64,000 bases of DNA from an uncultured Aquiluna sp. (GTDB lineage: Bacteria > Actinomycetota > Actinomycetes > Actinomycetales > Microbacteriaceae), in NCBI GenBank assembly GCA_913057795.1, contig CAJXOD010000002.1:32195-96194 (forward strand), in the 5' to 3' direction. The notes beneath the pieces were generated by a model. It saw only the letters and a list, made by a program, of their open reading frames with translations, was not told the origin of the DNA and ran no database searches. Made by a program: the position numbers and the translations under genes. Positions within the stretch are counted from its first letter, which is position 1. Each line of letters begins with the position of its first letter. Of this stretch, positions 29,296 to 39,522 are shown in pieces.

Positions 29296-29372
29296 GGCAT
29301 TTCGGCCCTCAAGTTTCCAAAGTGTGCCGATTACGTAACAAATTGACGACAATTCGGCGCAAAAGGGCATTT
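29296..29372. promoter_or_regulatory. candidate operator region between dehydrogenase and lrp genes
   Basis: The 156-base divergent intergenic region holds an imperfect inverted repeat: TGTGCCGATT at 29323-29332 and AATTCGGCGCA at 29351-29361. It also has the 8-bp palindrome TTACGTAA at 29331-29338 and two direct copies of GGCATTT at 29296-29302 and 29366-29372, 70 bases apart. Lrp/AsnC regulators commonly bind such repeated sites next to their own gene. The assignment is inference. Confidence 0.45.
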
Positions 29373-29387
29373 AGGGCGCGAAAAAGT

Positions 29388-29395
29388 GTGATACT
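29388..29395 (+). promoter_or_regulatory. putative extended -10 of lrp, possibly leaderless
   Basis: The sequence TGTGATACT contains GATACT six bases before the lrp ATG (29402), with an upstream TG as in extended -10 promoters. No good -35 hexamer and no Shine-Dalgarno sequence are seen, so the transcript may start at the ATG. Confidence 0.4.
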
Positions 29396-29401
29396 GGCGG
29401 T

Positions 29402-29875
29402 ATGTCCAAAACCTTAAGGACCCGCCGGTCGCAACTTGACGAGACTTCTAAGCTCATCGTCGAAGAGCTGCAGCATGACGGCAGGAAGTCCTACGCGGAG
29501 ATTGGCAAGGTCGTCGGACTCTCCGAAGCTGCCGTTAGACAGCGAGTACAGAAACTTACCGAAGCCAAAGTTATGCAAATTGTCGCGGTGACAGACCCTC
29601 TTGTTCTAGGTTTTTCGAGGCAAGCGATGATTGGAATCAAATGCTCCGGCGATGCTTTGGTCGTAGCTAAGTCGCTGGCTGAAATTACATCCGTTGACTA
29701 CGTAGTACTCACAGCCGGAAGCTTCGACATAATGGCGGAGGCTGTCTGCGAGGACGATGACGCCCTTCTAGCCCTCATCAATGAACAAATACGAGCATTG
29801 CCGGGAGTTATCTCCGCAGAAAGTTTTGTCTACCTAAAACTAGAAAAGCAGCACTACAACTGGGGAACTCGATGA
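29402..29875 (+). CDS. Lrp/AsnC family transcriptional regulator
   Basis: A 157-residue regulator. The N-terminal winged helix-turn-helix reads KSYAEIGKVVGLSEAAVRQR, and the C-terminal RAM/ligand-binding domain spans about 70-150 (AVTDPLVLGFSRQAMIGIK, VVLTAGSFDIMAEAV). It lies 41 bases before the putrescine-type aminotransferase and diverges from the dehydrogenase/potDABC unit, so it is the obvious candidate to control both in response to an amine or amino acid. The effector is unknown. Confidence 0.92.
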   Translation: MSKTLRTRRSQLDETSKLIVEELQHDGRKSYAEIGKVVGLSEAAVRQRVQKLTEAKVMQIVAVTDPLVLGFSRQAMIGIKCSGDALVVAKSLAEITSVDYVVLTAGSFDIMAEAVCEDDDALLALINEQIRALPGVISAESFVYLKLEKQHYNWGTR

Positions 29876-29916
29876 CGAGTTTCTCTCCAACAAAAAAAGG
29901 TAAGAAGTGATATGAA

Positions 29917-31410
29917 ATGGCAATCCAGGAGAACAACAAGACTAAATCCCTAAGGGGTCTGTTCAGTTCCAAGAAAAAAAGCCACGTTTCAAAAGCAGCC
30001 ACGTCCGAGTTCCCGATAGTCCATGCCATGGCAGCCGGTCAAGAGATCGGTGACAAGGCGCTCCAAAAGAGTGCAAAGAAGCACCTTTGGATGCATTTCA
30101 CGAGGCACAGCCCATACAAAAAAATTGACATGACCATTATTCAAAAAGCCGATGGTCACTACCTCACTGATTCCAAAGGCCGGAGAGTAATCGACGGACT
30201 GTCAGGACTCTTCACGGTCAATGCTGGACACGGTCGGCAGGAGCTAGCTGACGCGGCGGCCAAGCAAACCATGGAGCTTGACTTCATGCCACTTTGGTCC
30301 TACGCCCATCCAAGAGCAGTGGAGCTTGCAGAGCGATTGATTTCATACGCACCCAAGGACATGACCCGTATCTTTTTCACCACCGGTGGTGGAGAAGCGG
30401 TGGAATCGGCTTGGAAAATTGCCAAGCAGTATTTCAAGATGACAGGGAAGCCCCTGAAGCACAAGGTAATTTCTCGCCAAACTGCTTATCACGGCACCAG
30501 CCACGGTGCGCTTTCAATAACTGGAATTGCCGCCTTCAAGCAGATGTTTGAGCCCCTCGTCCCTTCGACATTCCGCATCCCGAACACGAACTGGTACCGA
30601 GCAGATTCGCGTTTCAAAACCGAGGATGAATTCGCACTGTGGGCTGCCAACCGACTAGAAGAAGTGATCTTGTTCGAGGGCCCCGATACGGTCGCGGCAT
30701 TCTTTGTCGAGCCAATTCAGAACGCTGGCGGATGCTTCACTGCCCCTAAAAGCTACTTCAAGCGCATCCGTGAAATCTGCGACAAGTACGACGTGATATT
30801 GGTCGCGGACGAAACCATCACAGGCTTTGGCCGCACCGGAGAAATGTTTGGGTCGCAGCGATACGAGATAAACCCAGACATGATGGTCACCGCCAAGGCG
30901 ATTACTTCCGGTGTCGCACCGTTAGGCGCACTATTTATAAAGGAAAAATACTTCACTCCCTTCAATGAAGGAACCGTGACCCTTGCCCATGGCTACACAT
31001 TCGCGGCCCACCCGGTCGCGTGCGCAGTGGCATTGGCAAACTTAGACATCTATGACAAGGAGCGACTGGTCGACAACGTTCGAATCAACTCTCCTATTTT
31101 CCGCAAAACACTCGAAAAACTGAAGGACCTCCCAATTGTCGGAGATGTTAGAGGCGATGGCTACTTTTTCGCAATCGAACTAGTTCGAAATCAGGAGACT
31201 AAGGAGTCCCTCACCCGAGAGGAGTCCGAGAAAATTCTTCGAGGTTTCTTGAATGGCGCTCTCTACGAACAAGGACTGTACTGCCGAGCTGACGATCGTG
31301 GCGATCCAGTTATTCAGCTCGCTCCTCCCCTTACTTGCGGCCCAAAGGAATTCGAAGAGATCGAACAAATACTGAGATCGGTCCTAATAGAAGCCGGCAA
31401 GAGACTCTAA
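29917..31410 (+). CDS. putrescine/omega-amino acid:pyruvate-type aminotransferase
   Basis: Class III aminotransferase of 497 residues. The catalytic Lys327 lies in MVTAKAITSGVAPLGA and the cofactor Asp in ILVADETITGFGRTG; TTGGGEAVESAWKIAKQYF is the phosphate loop. The tail EFEEIEQILRSVL and TRHSPY block near residue 62 match the omega-aminotransferase group that includes putrescine:pyruvate and beta-alanine:pyruvate enzymes. The N-terminal 30 residues are unusually lysine-rich (SSKKKSHVSKAA) and may not be part of the fold. Downstream of lrp; with the dehydrogenase it would turn putrescine into GABA. Exact amine donor is inferred from context. Confidence 0.88.
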   Translation: MAIQENNKTKSLRGLFSSKKKSHVSKAATSEFPIVHAMAAGQEIGDKALQKSAKKHLWMHFTRHSPYKKIDMTIIQKADGHYLTDSKGRRVIDGLSGLFTVNAGHGRQELADAAAKQTMELDFMPLWSYAHPRAVELAERLISYAPKDMTRIFFTTGGGEAVESAWKIAKQYFKMTGKPLKHKVISRQTAYHGTSHGALSITGIAAFKQMFEPLVPSTFRIPNTNWYRADSRFKTEDEFALWAANRLEEVILFEGPDTVAAFFVEPIQNAGGCFTAPKSYFKRIREICDKYDVILVADETITGFGRTGEMFGSQRYEINPDMMVTAKAITSGVAPLGALFIKEKYFTPFNEGTVTLAHGYTFAAHPVACAVALANLDIYDKERLVDNVRINSPIFRKTLEKLKDLPIVGDVRGDGYFFAIELVRNQETKESLTREESEKILRGFLNGALYEQGLYCRADDRGDPVIQLAPPLTCGPKEFEEIEQILRSVLIEAGKRL

Positions 31411-31420
31411 TTTCGTGATG

Positions 31421-31462
31421 TTTCCACAGGTCCTGGAGACTAAATTCAGGACCTGCAGGAAA
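31421..31462. repeat. strong inverted repeat between aminotransferase and ogt
   Basis: CAGGTCCTG (31427-31435) pairs perfectly with CAGGACCTG (31447-31455) across an 11-base loop, and the flanking TTTCC and GGAAA extend the stem by five pairs past a one-base mismatch. No T-run follows, so it is not a textbook terminator. It may protect the aminotransferase mRNA end, or act as an operator for ogt-tag, as it reaches into the ogt promoter region. Confidence 0.6.
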
Positions 31463-31481
31463 CTTTGCAATACTTCTTGAC

Positions 31482-31979
31482 ATGACAGAACTATCGTCGC
31501 TGAAGCTCATCAAATCCCCCATAGGGAAAATTTCGATCGGGGCCACCCAGTCTGGCGTCGCTCAAATAGAAATTTTGCCTCCGGGTTCCGTTCGAATTGA
31601 ATTTTCAGACTCGGCCAAAGCACACCGCTTTGCTTTAGATGCGGCCGATCAGCTCTCCGAATTCTTCCAGGGTTCAGGGAAGGGCTTTTCTGTTCCATTA
31701 GACATAGTCGGGACTGATTTCCAGCTGGCAGTCTGGGCGCAAATAGCCAAGCTTGAATTCGGGGACCAGAAGACCTACGCAGAGCTGGCGTTAGCCGTCG
31801 GAAACCCCAAGGCAGTCCGTGCCGTTGGCGGGGCCGTGGGGGCCAACCCCGTGCCACTGCTGGTTGGTTGTCACCGGATTTTGGGTGCGCAAAGACGTAT
31901 TACTGGGTACTCCGGTGGCGAGGGCCTGGTTACCAAGCGTTGGCTGTTGGCCTTTGAGCAGATTGAGTTCAAAGAATGA
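31482..31979 (+). CDS. ogt: methylated-DNA--[protein]-cysteine S-methyltransferase
   Basis: Suicide repair protein that removes O6-alkyl groups from guanine. The 165-residue protein has the N-terminal RNase H-like part and the C-terminal winged helix (TYAELALAVGNPKAVRAVGG), then the acceptor Cys130 in VGCHRILG. The usual sequence around the nucleophile is PCHRV; here Gly replaces the proline. The downstream ITGYSGGEGLVTKRWLLAFE is standard. It overlaps tag by four bases, forming a two-gene alkylation-repair operon. A -10-like AATACT lies seven bases before the ATG, suggesting a leaderless message. Confidence 0.92.
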   Translation: MTELSSLKLIKSPIGKISIGATQSGVAQIEILPPGSVRIEFSDSAKAHRFALDAADQLSEFFQGSGKGFSVPLDIVGTDFQLAVWAQIAKLEFGDQKTYAELALAVGNPKAVRAVGGAVGANPVPLLVGCHRILGAQRRITGYSGGEGLVTKRWLLAFEQIEFKE

Positions 31980-32530
31980 AGAGCGGTTCTCAAGATCTCG
32001 TCAGGTGCCCCTGGGTCAGCTCGGATCAGATTTACATCGACTACCACGATTACGAGTGGGGCAAAGAACTCAAGGGGCAGCGAAACTTATACGAAAAAAT
32101 GACCCTCGAAGGGTTTCAGTCGGGACTGAGCTGGCTCACGATTCTGAAACGAAGAGAAGGCTTCCGATTAGCCTTTCAAAACTTTGAACTAGAAAAAGTC
32201 GCGGCCTTTGGCGAATCAAATATTGAAGAGCTCATGTCAGATACGGGCATAATCAGGAATAGGGCCAAAATATCAGCCGCCGTGGGTAATGCTCGGATAA
32301 TTCTTGAAAAGTCTTTAGACCTAACCGAGATTCTTTGGTCCTTCGCCCCTAAATTGTCGTCCTCTGTCAGATCTCAAGAATCGATCACAACCAGCCCAGA
32401 ATCCGACGCCCTCAGTAAAGAGCTCAAAAGGCTCGGAATTAAATTTGTGGGGTCCACGACCATGTATGCGCTTATGCAATCGACCGGAATGGTCAAAGAT
32501 CACTCAGTAGATTGCTTTTTATCAAACTGA
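31976..32530 (+). CDS. tag: DNA-3-methyladenine glycosylase I
   Basis: Excises 3-methyladenine from DNA. The 184-residue protein follows Escherichia coli Tag closely: RCPWV, YHDYEWG, LEGFQSGLSWLTILKRRE, SDTGIIRNRAKI, and the C-terminal KFVGSTTMYALMQ and DHSVDCF. The zinc site residues (Cys11, His24, and the HxxxC of HSVDC) are all kept. It starts with ATG inside the last codons of ogt (ATGA overlap). Confidence 0.96.
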   Translation: MKSGSQDLVRCPWVSSDQIYIDYHDYEWGKELKGQRNLYEKMTLEGFQSGLSWLTILKRREGFRLAFQNFELEKVAAFGESNIEELMSDTGIIRNRAKISAAVGNARIILEKSLDLTEILWSFAPKLSSSVRSQESITTSPESDALSKELKRLGIKFVGSTTMYALMQSTGMVKDHSVDCFLSN

Positions 32531-32573
32531 AAATATCTGCGGACTGACTACATTGAGTAGTTAGAGGAGTTAT

Positions 32574-33059
32574 ATGTCGCCAGAGGAATTCAACCGAGTG
32601 TTTCGCGCTCAGTTGCCGATGGTCAGTGCATATCTGTCTCGGCGAGTGCCATCTAGCGATGTTGAGGATTTAGCCTCGGATCTTTTTGAGATCGCCTGGA
32701 GTAAGAAAGAGCAAATTCCTGAGGGTTTCGAATTGCCATGGCTTTACAAAACGGCTCGATATCTGGTTTCCAACTTTCACCGGAAGCAAGCAGGTCGTAA
32801 GAGCATCTTGGCGAGGCTCGCCGAACCAGTCGCAGCACCCTCCGCTGAATCAATCGCCTTGGCAGACATAGAACTAAGCGATGCCTTTGCTGGCCTGACT
32901 GCAGCGGAGCGAGAAATAATTTCGCTTTGGGCGCTGGAAGGCCTTTCAAATGCAGACATTGCAAAAGTACTTGAAGTGTCCGAAAATGCCGCCGCGATAA
33001 GGCTGACCCGGGCGAAGCAAAAACTAAAAGATTTACTGACTCTTGAAAATATTCGGTAG
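32574..33059 (+). CDS. ECF-type RNA polymerase sigma factor
   Basis: A 161-residue group 4 sigma factor. Region 2 spans about 8-75 (VEDLASDLFEIAWSKKEQIP, LPWLYKTARYLVSNFHRK) and region 4 about 105-155 (LTAAEREIISLWALEGLSNA, then the helix-turn-helix with AAIRLTRAKQKLK). There is no extra C-terminal domain. GAGGAG just before the ATG supports the start. The next gene begins within 20 bases and encodes a membrane protein, the usual place for a cognate anti-sigma factor. Confidence 0.9.
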   Translation: MSPEEFNRVFRAQLPMVSAYLSRRVPSSDVEDLASDLFEIAWSKKEQIPEGFELPWLYKTARYLVSNFHRKQAGRKSILARLAEPVAAPSAESIALADIELSDAFAGLTAAEREIISLWALEGLSNADIAKVLEVSENAAAIRLTRAKQKLKDLLTLENIR

Positions 33060-33078
33060 TTGGTTACGCATACCTGAC

Positions 33079-34479
33079 ATGAACGAAGAATTTGAGCTCC
33101 AAAAGAGAATCGCCTCGGCTGATCCTGGGAGAGACGCCCCCGAACTGGATCACACAGTGGTTACCCGGGCTTCTCTCGGGACACCTCGCCGACAATTCGG
33201 CTTTCGCGGCCTAAGGCTTGGGCTCGGAGTTGGAAGCATATCGCTGGCAGTTACAGCGGTGGCTCTTGCAATAACCTTGCCCGCGGTCATGGCGCCTTCT
33301 CCGTTGTTCACCGTCGCGAATTCATCAGGTGGCGGCGAGAAGCTGAGTTCGGGTGCCGCGAGCTCCTCAGACATGGCGGAGTCCTCGGTTTATTGGCCCG
33401 GCTGGATTAGCTATGAATACAACGCGGGGCCAGCAGTCAGCGACACGACTGGCAACGGTCAAGTTTTTCAGGGAAGCCTTGTGGGCGAACCCCTAGAGAT
33501 ATTGAAAGAAATGAGCATTCTCTTTGGGGTTACTGGCGAACCAATTCGTGACGAGTGGTCAGACGATAGTTACCCAAGCTATTCGATAACTGAAGAAAAC
33601 GCATCGCTCAGCATCTACTGGAGCGGAACCGGTACCTGGTCGTTCTCAAATTGGACCAATTACCAGTATGACTGCGCGGAAGATGCAACGGAAACTTCAA
33701 ATGACGAATTCCAATCCTGTGAGCCTCAACCGACCCCCGAACTAATCCCCTCGGCCTCAGAGCTTCGGAGCGAAACGGTTTCACTGCTGCAGGCAATGGG
33801 TCTAGATTTTCAAGCGGACTCGATAACCATTTACCGTGACGATTGGGGAGCATACGCGTCCCTCCCCTACCTGACCGAGGGCATAGACAGCGGCCTACAA
33901 ACATATTTGAACTGGGGAATGGATGGCCAACTGACTTACTTCTCCAGCCACAGCATTGAGTTGGTCGCCAGGGGTTCATTTGATACTGTTTCTGCCCTCG
34001 AATCGGTCAGCCGCATTTCGGAGGGACGTTGGTACGGAAACCCTCCTGAGCGCTTTTACCAAGGCCTTGAGAGCCGAATGGCAGCCGATTCAAGGATGGC
34101 CAGTGACGGACAAAAGGCTGATGCTAATGGTGTTGAGGCTCAGTCCGATTCCTACGACCCGCAGGATGGCTCCGAACCCACCACGGACTCAGATGCCAGC
34201 CAAATCGATGAGCCACTTGTAGTAGAAGACCCAAATCAAAACGATGAGCCGGAGATCATCCAGCTAACCGTTGAACGGGCGGGAGCAACCATGTTGTCAG
34301 TTTGGGACTCGTCGGGAAACTACTGGCTGGTGCCGGGATATGTGCTCTTCAACGACCAGGGTTGGTTCGATTCGGTAATTTCCCTGAAAGAGGGAGTTAT
34401 TGAACTTCCCGAACCGATGGTCATGCTTCCGATGGATGAGAATCAAAAGGGACCCGCTGTCTCGGAGATGATCGACTAG
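33079..34479 (+). CDS. single-pass membrane protein, putative ECF anti-sigma/sensor, unrecognised
   Basis: I place the start at ATG 33079 (MNEEFELQKRIASADPG, 466 residues); an in-frame TTG at 33043 would overlap the sigma gene. A cytoplasmic N-terminus of about 45 residues is followed by one membrane helix (about 47-71) and an extracytoplasmic region of nearly 400 residues, rich in Ser, Tyr, Trp and acidic residues, with a very acidic Ser/Asp/Gln segment (about 340-400) before a final globular stretch. No zinc anti-sigma motif (HxxxCxxC) is seen. The position right behind an ECF sigma gene suggests it holds and controls that factor, but the N-terminus is short for a classic anti-sigma domain. 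Confidence 0.7.
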   Translation: MNEEFELQKRIASADPGRDAPELDHTVVTRASLGTPRRQFGFRGLRLGLGVGSISLAVTAVALAITLPAVMAPSPLFTVANSSGGGEKLSSGAASSSDMAESSVYWPGWISYEYNAGPAVSDTTGNGQVFQGSLVGEPLEILKEMSILFGVTGEPIRDEWSDDSYPSYSITEENASLSIYWSGTGTWSFSNWTNYQYDCAEDATETSNDEFQSCEPQPTPELIPSASELRSETVSLLQAMGLDFQADSITIYRDDWGAYASLPYLTEGIDSGLQTYLNWGMDGQLTYFSSHSIELVARGSFDTVSALESVSRISEGRWYGNPPERFYQGLESRMAADSRMASDGQKADANGVEAQSDSYDPQDGSEPTTDSDASQIDEPLVVEDPNQNDEPEIIQLTVERAGATMLSVWDSSGNYWLVPGYVLFNDQGWFDSVISLKEGVIELPEPMVMLPMDENQKGPAVSEMID

Positions 34480-35213
34480 AAGCCTGCTGGCACGAACAGC
34501 TCCACTGTTCGCCCGGAAACCCTGGCCTCCAGGCCAGCAAGCTTTGCCACCTTTGGTACCTCTGAGCTGGACGCAAGCCCTGTCTCCAGGATGGCTTTGG
34601 CAAAAGCGCCCTTTGCCTTTTTGTTGAAGTGATTCAGTGCTTTGCCGCTGTTGGCGTCTAACACCTCTAAGAAAAAGGAGTCTTTGTCTTTGGGAATTGG
34701 GTTCAAAGAAACATATGCTTTGGACCTCATATCCAGAATTTGACCCGTTAGCCTCGGCCAAACATCCTTATGGGCCTCTGCCCACAGTCTGGAAAGAGAA
34801 AGCCCCGGAAGCGAAGAGCCTGCGGAAAGACGATAGTAGGGAATCCGCTCCAGAGCCGGAACTAGACCAAACAAAGAAGACTGTATAAACATCTGATTTT
34901 TTGCTCTTTGAAGCGCCTCTTTGGAAAGCTCATCGTAACCAAGTGCGTCATACAGCACACCGGTGTAGCGCTGGAGTGCAGGCATTGTCGCGGAGGTCAT
35001 GATCTCTAGATTCGCCTGGATATCTTTTCTGTTTGTCTTGCCAAGCTTTAGGGACTTTGCAGCAGCCTCCTCGTCCTGGCACAGCTGAACTAAAGCTTTT
35101 ATCGCGATATCTCTTGCGGGATCTAGGGCCGCCCAAATTATTGCGGCCTTATCTATGGACTCACCAACGCCGCCGGGACGCTTGGTCTCCGACGGCGGCA
35201 GTAGAACTAGCAA
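34476..35213 (-). CDS. yaaA: YaaA/UPF0246 family peroxide stress protein
   Basis: A 245-residue UPF0246 protein starting with the family hallmark LVLLPPSETKRPGG. Also present are the later YTGVLYDALGY and RSKAYVSLN. In Escherichia coli YaaA lowers intracellular free iron during peroxide stress and binds DNA. The start is TTG at 35213, immediately after the atpC stop with no spacer, so it probably rides on the ATP synthase transcript. Its tail overlaps the convergent membrane-protein gene by four bases. Confidence 0.9.
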   Translation of the reverse strand: MLVLLPPSETKRPGGVGESIDKAAIIWAALDPARDIAIKALVQLCQDEEAAAKSLKLGKTNRKDIQANLEIMTSATMPALQRYTGVLYDALGYDELSKEALQRAKNQMFIQSSLFGLVPALERIPYYRLSAGSSLPGLSLSRLWAEAHKDVWPRLTGQILDMRSKAYVSLNPIPKDKDSFFLEVLDANSGKALNHFNKKAKGAFAKAILETGLASSSEVPKVAKLAGLEARVSGRTVELFVPAGF

Positions 35214-35482
35214 TTAGCTTACTAAGTGAGCGTCCCTGACCACGAGAGTCAGAGTGTCATGCTCCATCGACAAAAAGCCACCGGCTTCCGTCTCGGCCAC
35301 GACTTTGCCACCATCGGCTGTTGTGACTCTGATTGAGCCAGGAATCAGGATCGCAAGCATGGGCTCGTGCCCAGCAAGAAGTCCAATCTCGCCCTCTGAT
35401 GTTTTAGCAATGACCATAGATGCCTCGCCGGACCAAATTTCTCGGTCCGCGGCAACTAAGTTCACCTGAATAAGGTTGGCCA

Positions 35483-35483
<1 letters not shown>
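35214..35483 (-). CDS. atpC: ATP synthase F1 epsilon subunit
   Basis: An 89-residue epsilon subunit containing only the N-terminal beta-sandwich (VNLVAADREIWSGEASMVI, GEIGLLAGHEPML). The C-terminal helical hairpin that inhibits ATP hydrolysis in longer homologues is absent; short epsilon subunits are common in this group. GTG start overlaps the atpD stop by one base (TAGTG). Peripheral stalk-to-rotor coupling protein on the cytoplasmic face. Confidence 0.95.
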
Positions 35484-36934
<1,451 letters not shown>

Positions 36935-37834
36935 TTAGTCCTCGGACACCGTTGAGAGCGCGTCTGCGCCTCCAACAATTTCCGAAATCTGCTGGGTGAT
37001 CTCTGCCTGACGCGCCTGGTTGGAGAGCCTGGTGTAGTTCAGTATTAATTTTTCAGCGTTGTCTGTTGCGCTCTTCATCGCCTTTTGTCTTGCGGCGTGC
37101 TCGGCAGCCGCCGACTGCAGCATTTTGTTGTAAATGCGGTTTTCAATGTAAACAGGAAGCAAGCTGTCCAGAACCTTTTCTACCTCGGGCTCGAACTCGT
37201 AGAGAGGGTGAACCTCGCTCTCCTCAGCCTCCTGCTCAACGATTTCTAGGGGCAACAACCTGGTGGTGTTTGGCTCCTGGACCATCATGGACACAAACTG
37301 GTTTCCCACAAGATAAATCTGGTCAACGCCACCGTCTTCAGTCGGCTTGATAAACAGTTCAGTTATTTCATCTGCAATCTCGCGAGCGGTTTCCAGAGTA
37401 GGTACGTCGGTACCGCCGGTCCACACCTTCTGCGCTGCACGCTGGCGAAACTTGAAGTTCGCCACTGCCTTGCGCCCGACAAGATAGTAAAGAACCTCTT
37501 GCCCTTGATCCTTTAGTAGTTTCGTAAGCTGCTCAACCTCTTTTAGGACAGATGAAGAAAACGCTCCGGCAAGACCTCGGTCAGACGTAAACACCACAAT
37601 CGCGGAACGCGTTGGTGACTCAATTTTTCGGGTCAGTGGGTGATCAACATCGGAGTAGGTCGCAACCGCGGAAACAGCCTTGTTAACAGCCCGGGTATAC
37701 GGATTAGACGCGCTCACACGCTGCTGTGCCTTCTGGATTCTCGATGCCGAGATTAACTCCATGGCACGGGTGATCTTCTTGGTCGTCTTGGCAGACTTTA
37801 TTTTCTGCCTATAGACCCGAAGTTGCGATCCCAT
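36935..37834 (-). CDS. atpG: ATP synthase F1 gamma subunit
   Basis: Central rotor shaft, 299 residues. The N-terminal helix [20 protein letters not shown] and the C-terminal [20 protein letters not shown] with [19 protein letters not shown] are the two family signatures forming the coiled coil inside the alpha3-beta3 ring. An actinobacterial insertion with acidic residues ([20 protein letters not shown], about 205-225) is present. Confidence 0.97.
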   Translation of the reverse strand: MGSQLRVYRQKIKSAKTTKKITRAMELISASRIQKAQQRVSASNPYTRAVNKAVSAVATYSDVDHPLTRKIESPTRSAIVVFTSDRGLAGAFSSSVLKEVEQLTKLLKDQGQEVLYYLVGRKAVANFKFRQRAAQKVWTGGTDVPTLETAREIADEITELFIKPTEDGGVDQIYLVGNQFVSMMVQEPNTTRLLPLEIVEQEAEESEVHPLYEFEPEVEKVLDSLLPVYIENRIYNKMLQSAAAEHAARQKAMKSATDNAEKLILNYTRLSNQARQAEITQQISEIVGGADALSTVSED

Positions 37835-37854
37835 AACCTAACCCTTACCTGTCT

Positions 37855-39492
37855 CTATCGCTTTTGGCGAACAATTTTCTCTTGGTCGATGTCATCGTCG
37901 GCTAGCGCCTCGACGTTGTCTTTACCTGAGCCGATTAATGGCTCTCCGGTGTGCAACTGGAACATCTTCTTGAACTGATCCATCGCCTTCTGAAGCTCGT
38001 TGATGGTGTCATCTTCTAGCTTCTCAGTCTCGCGGATGGTCGTCAGGGCCTTCGAGTTGCGCTTTAGGTAATCCAAGAACTCCTGCTCAAACCTCAGGAT
38101 GTCTTCTACCGGCAGCTCATCAAGCAAGCCTGCAGTGCCGGCCCAAATTGAAACCGTCTGGTCTTCAACTGGGTACGGCGAATACTGAGGCTGCTTCAAT
38201 AGCTCTGTGAGCCTCGCACCGCGTGCAAGCTGTTTCCGGCTTGCAGCATCAAGGTCAGATGCGAACATTGCAAACGCCTCAAGGGATCGGTACTGAGCCA
38301 GTTCAAGCTTCAAGGTTCCAGAAACTTTCTTGATGCCCTTCTGCTGAGCAGCTCCACCAACACGGGAAACCGAGATACCAACATCAATAGCTGGTCGCTG
38401 ATTCGCGTTGAACAAGTCCGACTGCAAGAAAATCTGACCGTCGGTGATGGAAATCACGTTGGTCGGAATGAATGCGGATACGTCGTTGGCCTTTGTTTCC
38501 ACGATTGGTAAACCAGTCATCGATCCGGCACCCATTGCATCTGAAAGCTTTGCGCAACGCTCCAGCAGTCTGGAGTGAAGATAGAAAACGTCTCCTGGGT
38601 AAGCCTCGCGACCCGGTGGTCTGCGAAGTAGCAACGACACTGAACGGTAGGCCTCTGCCTGCTTGCTCAAGTCATCAAAAACAATCAGAACGTGCTTGCC
38701 CGCGTACATCCAGTGCTGCCCAATGGCGCTACCGGTATACGGAGCCAGATACTTGAAACCAGCAGCATCAGACGCTGGAGAGGCGACGATTGTCGTGTAT
38801 TCCATTGCGCCGGCTTCTTCCAAAGCGCCACGTACGCCCGCAATTGTCGAACCCTTTTGACCAATTGCCACGTAGATACAACGAACCTGCTTGTTGGGGT
38901 CTTTTGACTTCCAGTTTTCAACTTGGTTGATAATCGCGTCAACCGCGATAGCGGTCTTACCGGTCTGACGATCACCGATGATTAGCTGTCGCTGTCCACG
39001 GCCGACAGGAATCATGGCGTCAATAGCCTTGATTCCAGTTTGAAGTGGCTCGTGAACCGACTTGCGATCCATCACACCTGGAGCCTGCAACTCCAGCGCG
39101 CGGCGACCCTCTGCCTTGATCTCACCAAGTCCGTCAATTGGGACACCCAGTGGGTCCACAACGCGCCCCATGAAGCCGTCTCCAACCGGAACAGACAAAA
39201 CCTCACCGGTTCGGTGAACCTCCATGCCCTGCTCGATTCCGCCGAACTCACCGAGGATAACTACACCGATTTCACGCTCGTCTAGGTTGAGAGCTAGACC
39301 CAGAGTGCCATCGGCAAACTTGAGCAACTCATTCGCCATCGCGGACGGCAATCCCTCTACGTGCGCAATACCATCGGCCGCGTCCGTGACGTAGCCGACC
39401 TCTTGCTTGTCGGTCCCCTTTGACTCATAGGACGACACGAAGTCCTTCAGGGCATCCCGAATTTCATTCGGGTTGATCTTTAGCTCTGACAT
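37855..39492 (-). CDS. atpA: ATP synthase F1 alpha subunit
   Basis: Regulatory nucleotide-binding F1 subunit, 545 residues, with Walker [31 protein letters not shown], and [17 protein letters not shown]. The C-terminal extension beyond the Escherichia coli protein (about 30 residues ending in [13 protein letters not shown]) is common in Actinobacteria, where it can limit ATP hydrolysis. Twenty bases separate it from atpG and 30 from atpH. Confidence 0.99.
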   Translation of the reverse strand: MSELKINPNEIRDALKDFVSSYESKGTDKQEVGYVTDAADGIAHVEGLPSAMANELLKFADGTLGLALNLDEREIGVVILGEFGGIEQGMEVHRTGEVLSVPVGDGFMGRVVDPLGVPIDGLGEIKAEGRRALELQAPGVMDRKSVHEPLQTGIKAIDAMIPVGRGQRQLIIGDRQTGKTAIAVDAIINQVENWKSKDPNKQVRCIYVAIGQKGSTIAGVRGALEEAGAMEYTTIVASPASDAAGFKYLAPYTGSAIGQHWMYAGKHVLIVFDDLSKQAEAYRSVSLLLRRPPGREAYPGDVFYLHSRLLERCAKLSDAMGAGSMTGLPIVETKANDVSAFIPTNVISITDGQIFLQSDLFNANQRPAIDVGISVSRVGGAAQQKGIKKVSGTLKLELAQYRSLEAFAMFASDLDAASRKQLARGARLTELLKQPQYSPYPVEDQTVSIWAGTAGLLDELPVEDILRFEQEFLDYLKRNSKALTTIRETEKLEDDTINELQKAMDQFKKMFQLHTGEPLIGSGKDNVEALADDDIDQEKIVRQKR

Positions 39493-39522
39493 TGGTTCCT
39501 CTGCTTACTTGTTGGTTTCAAC

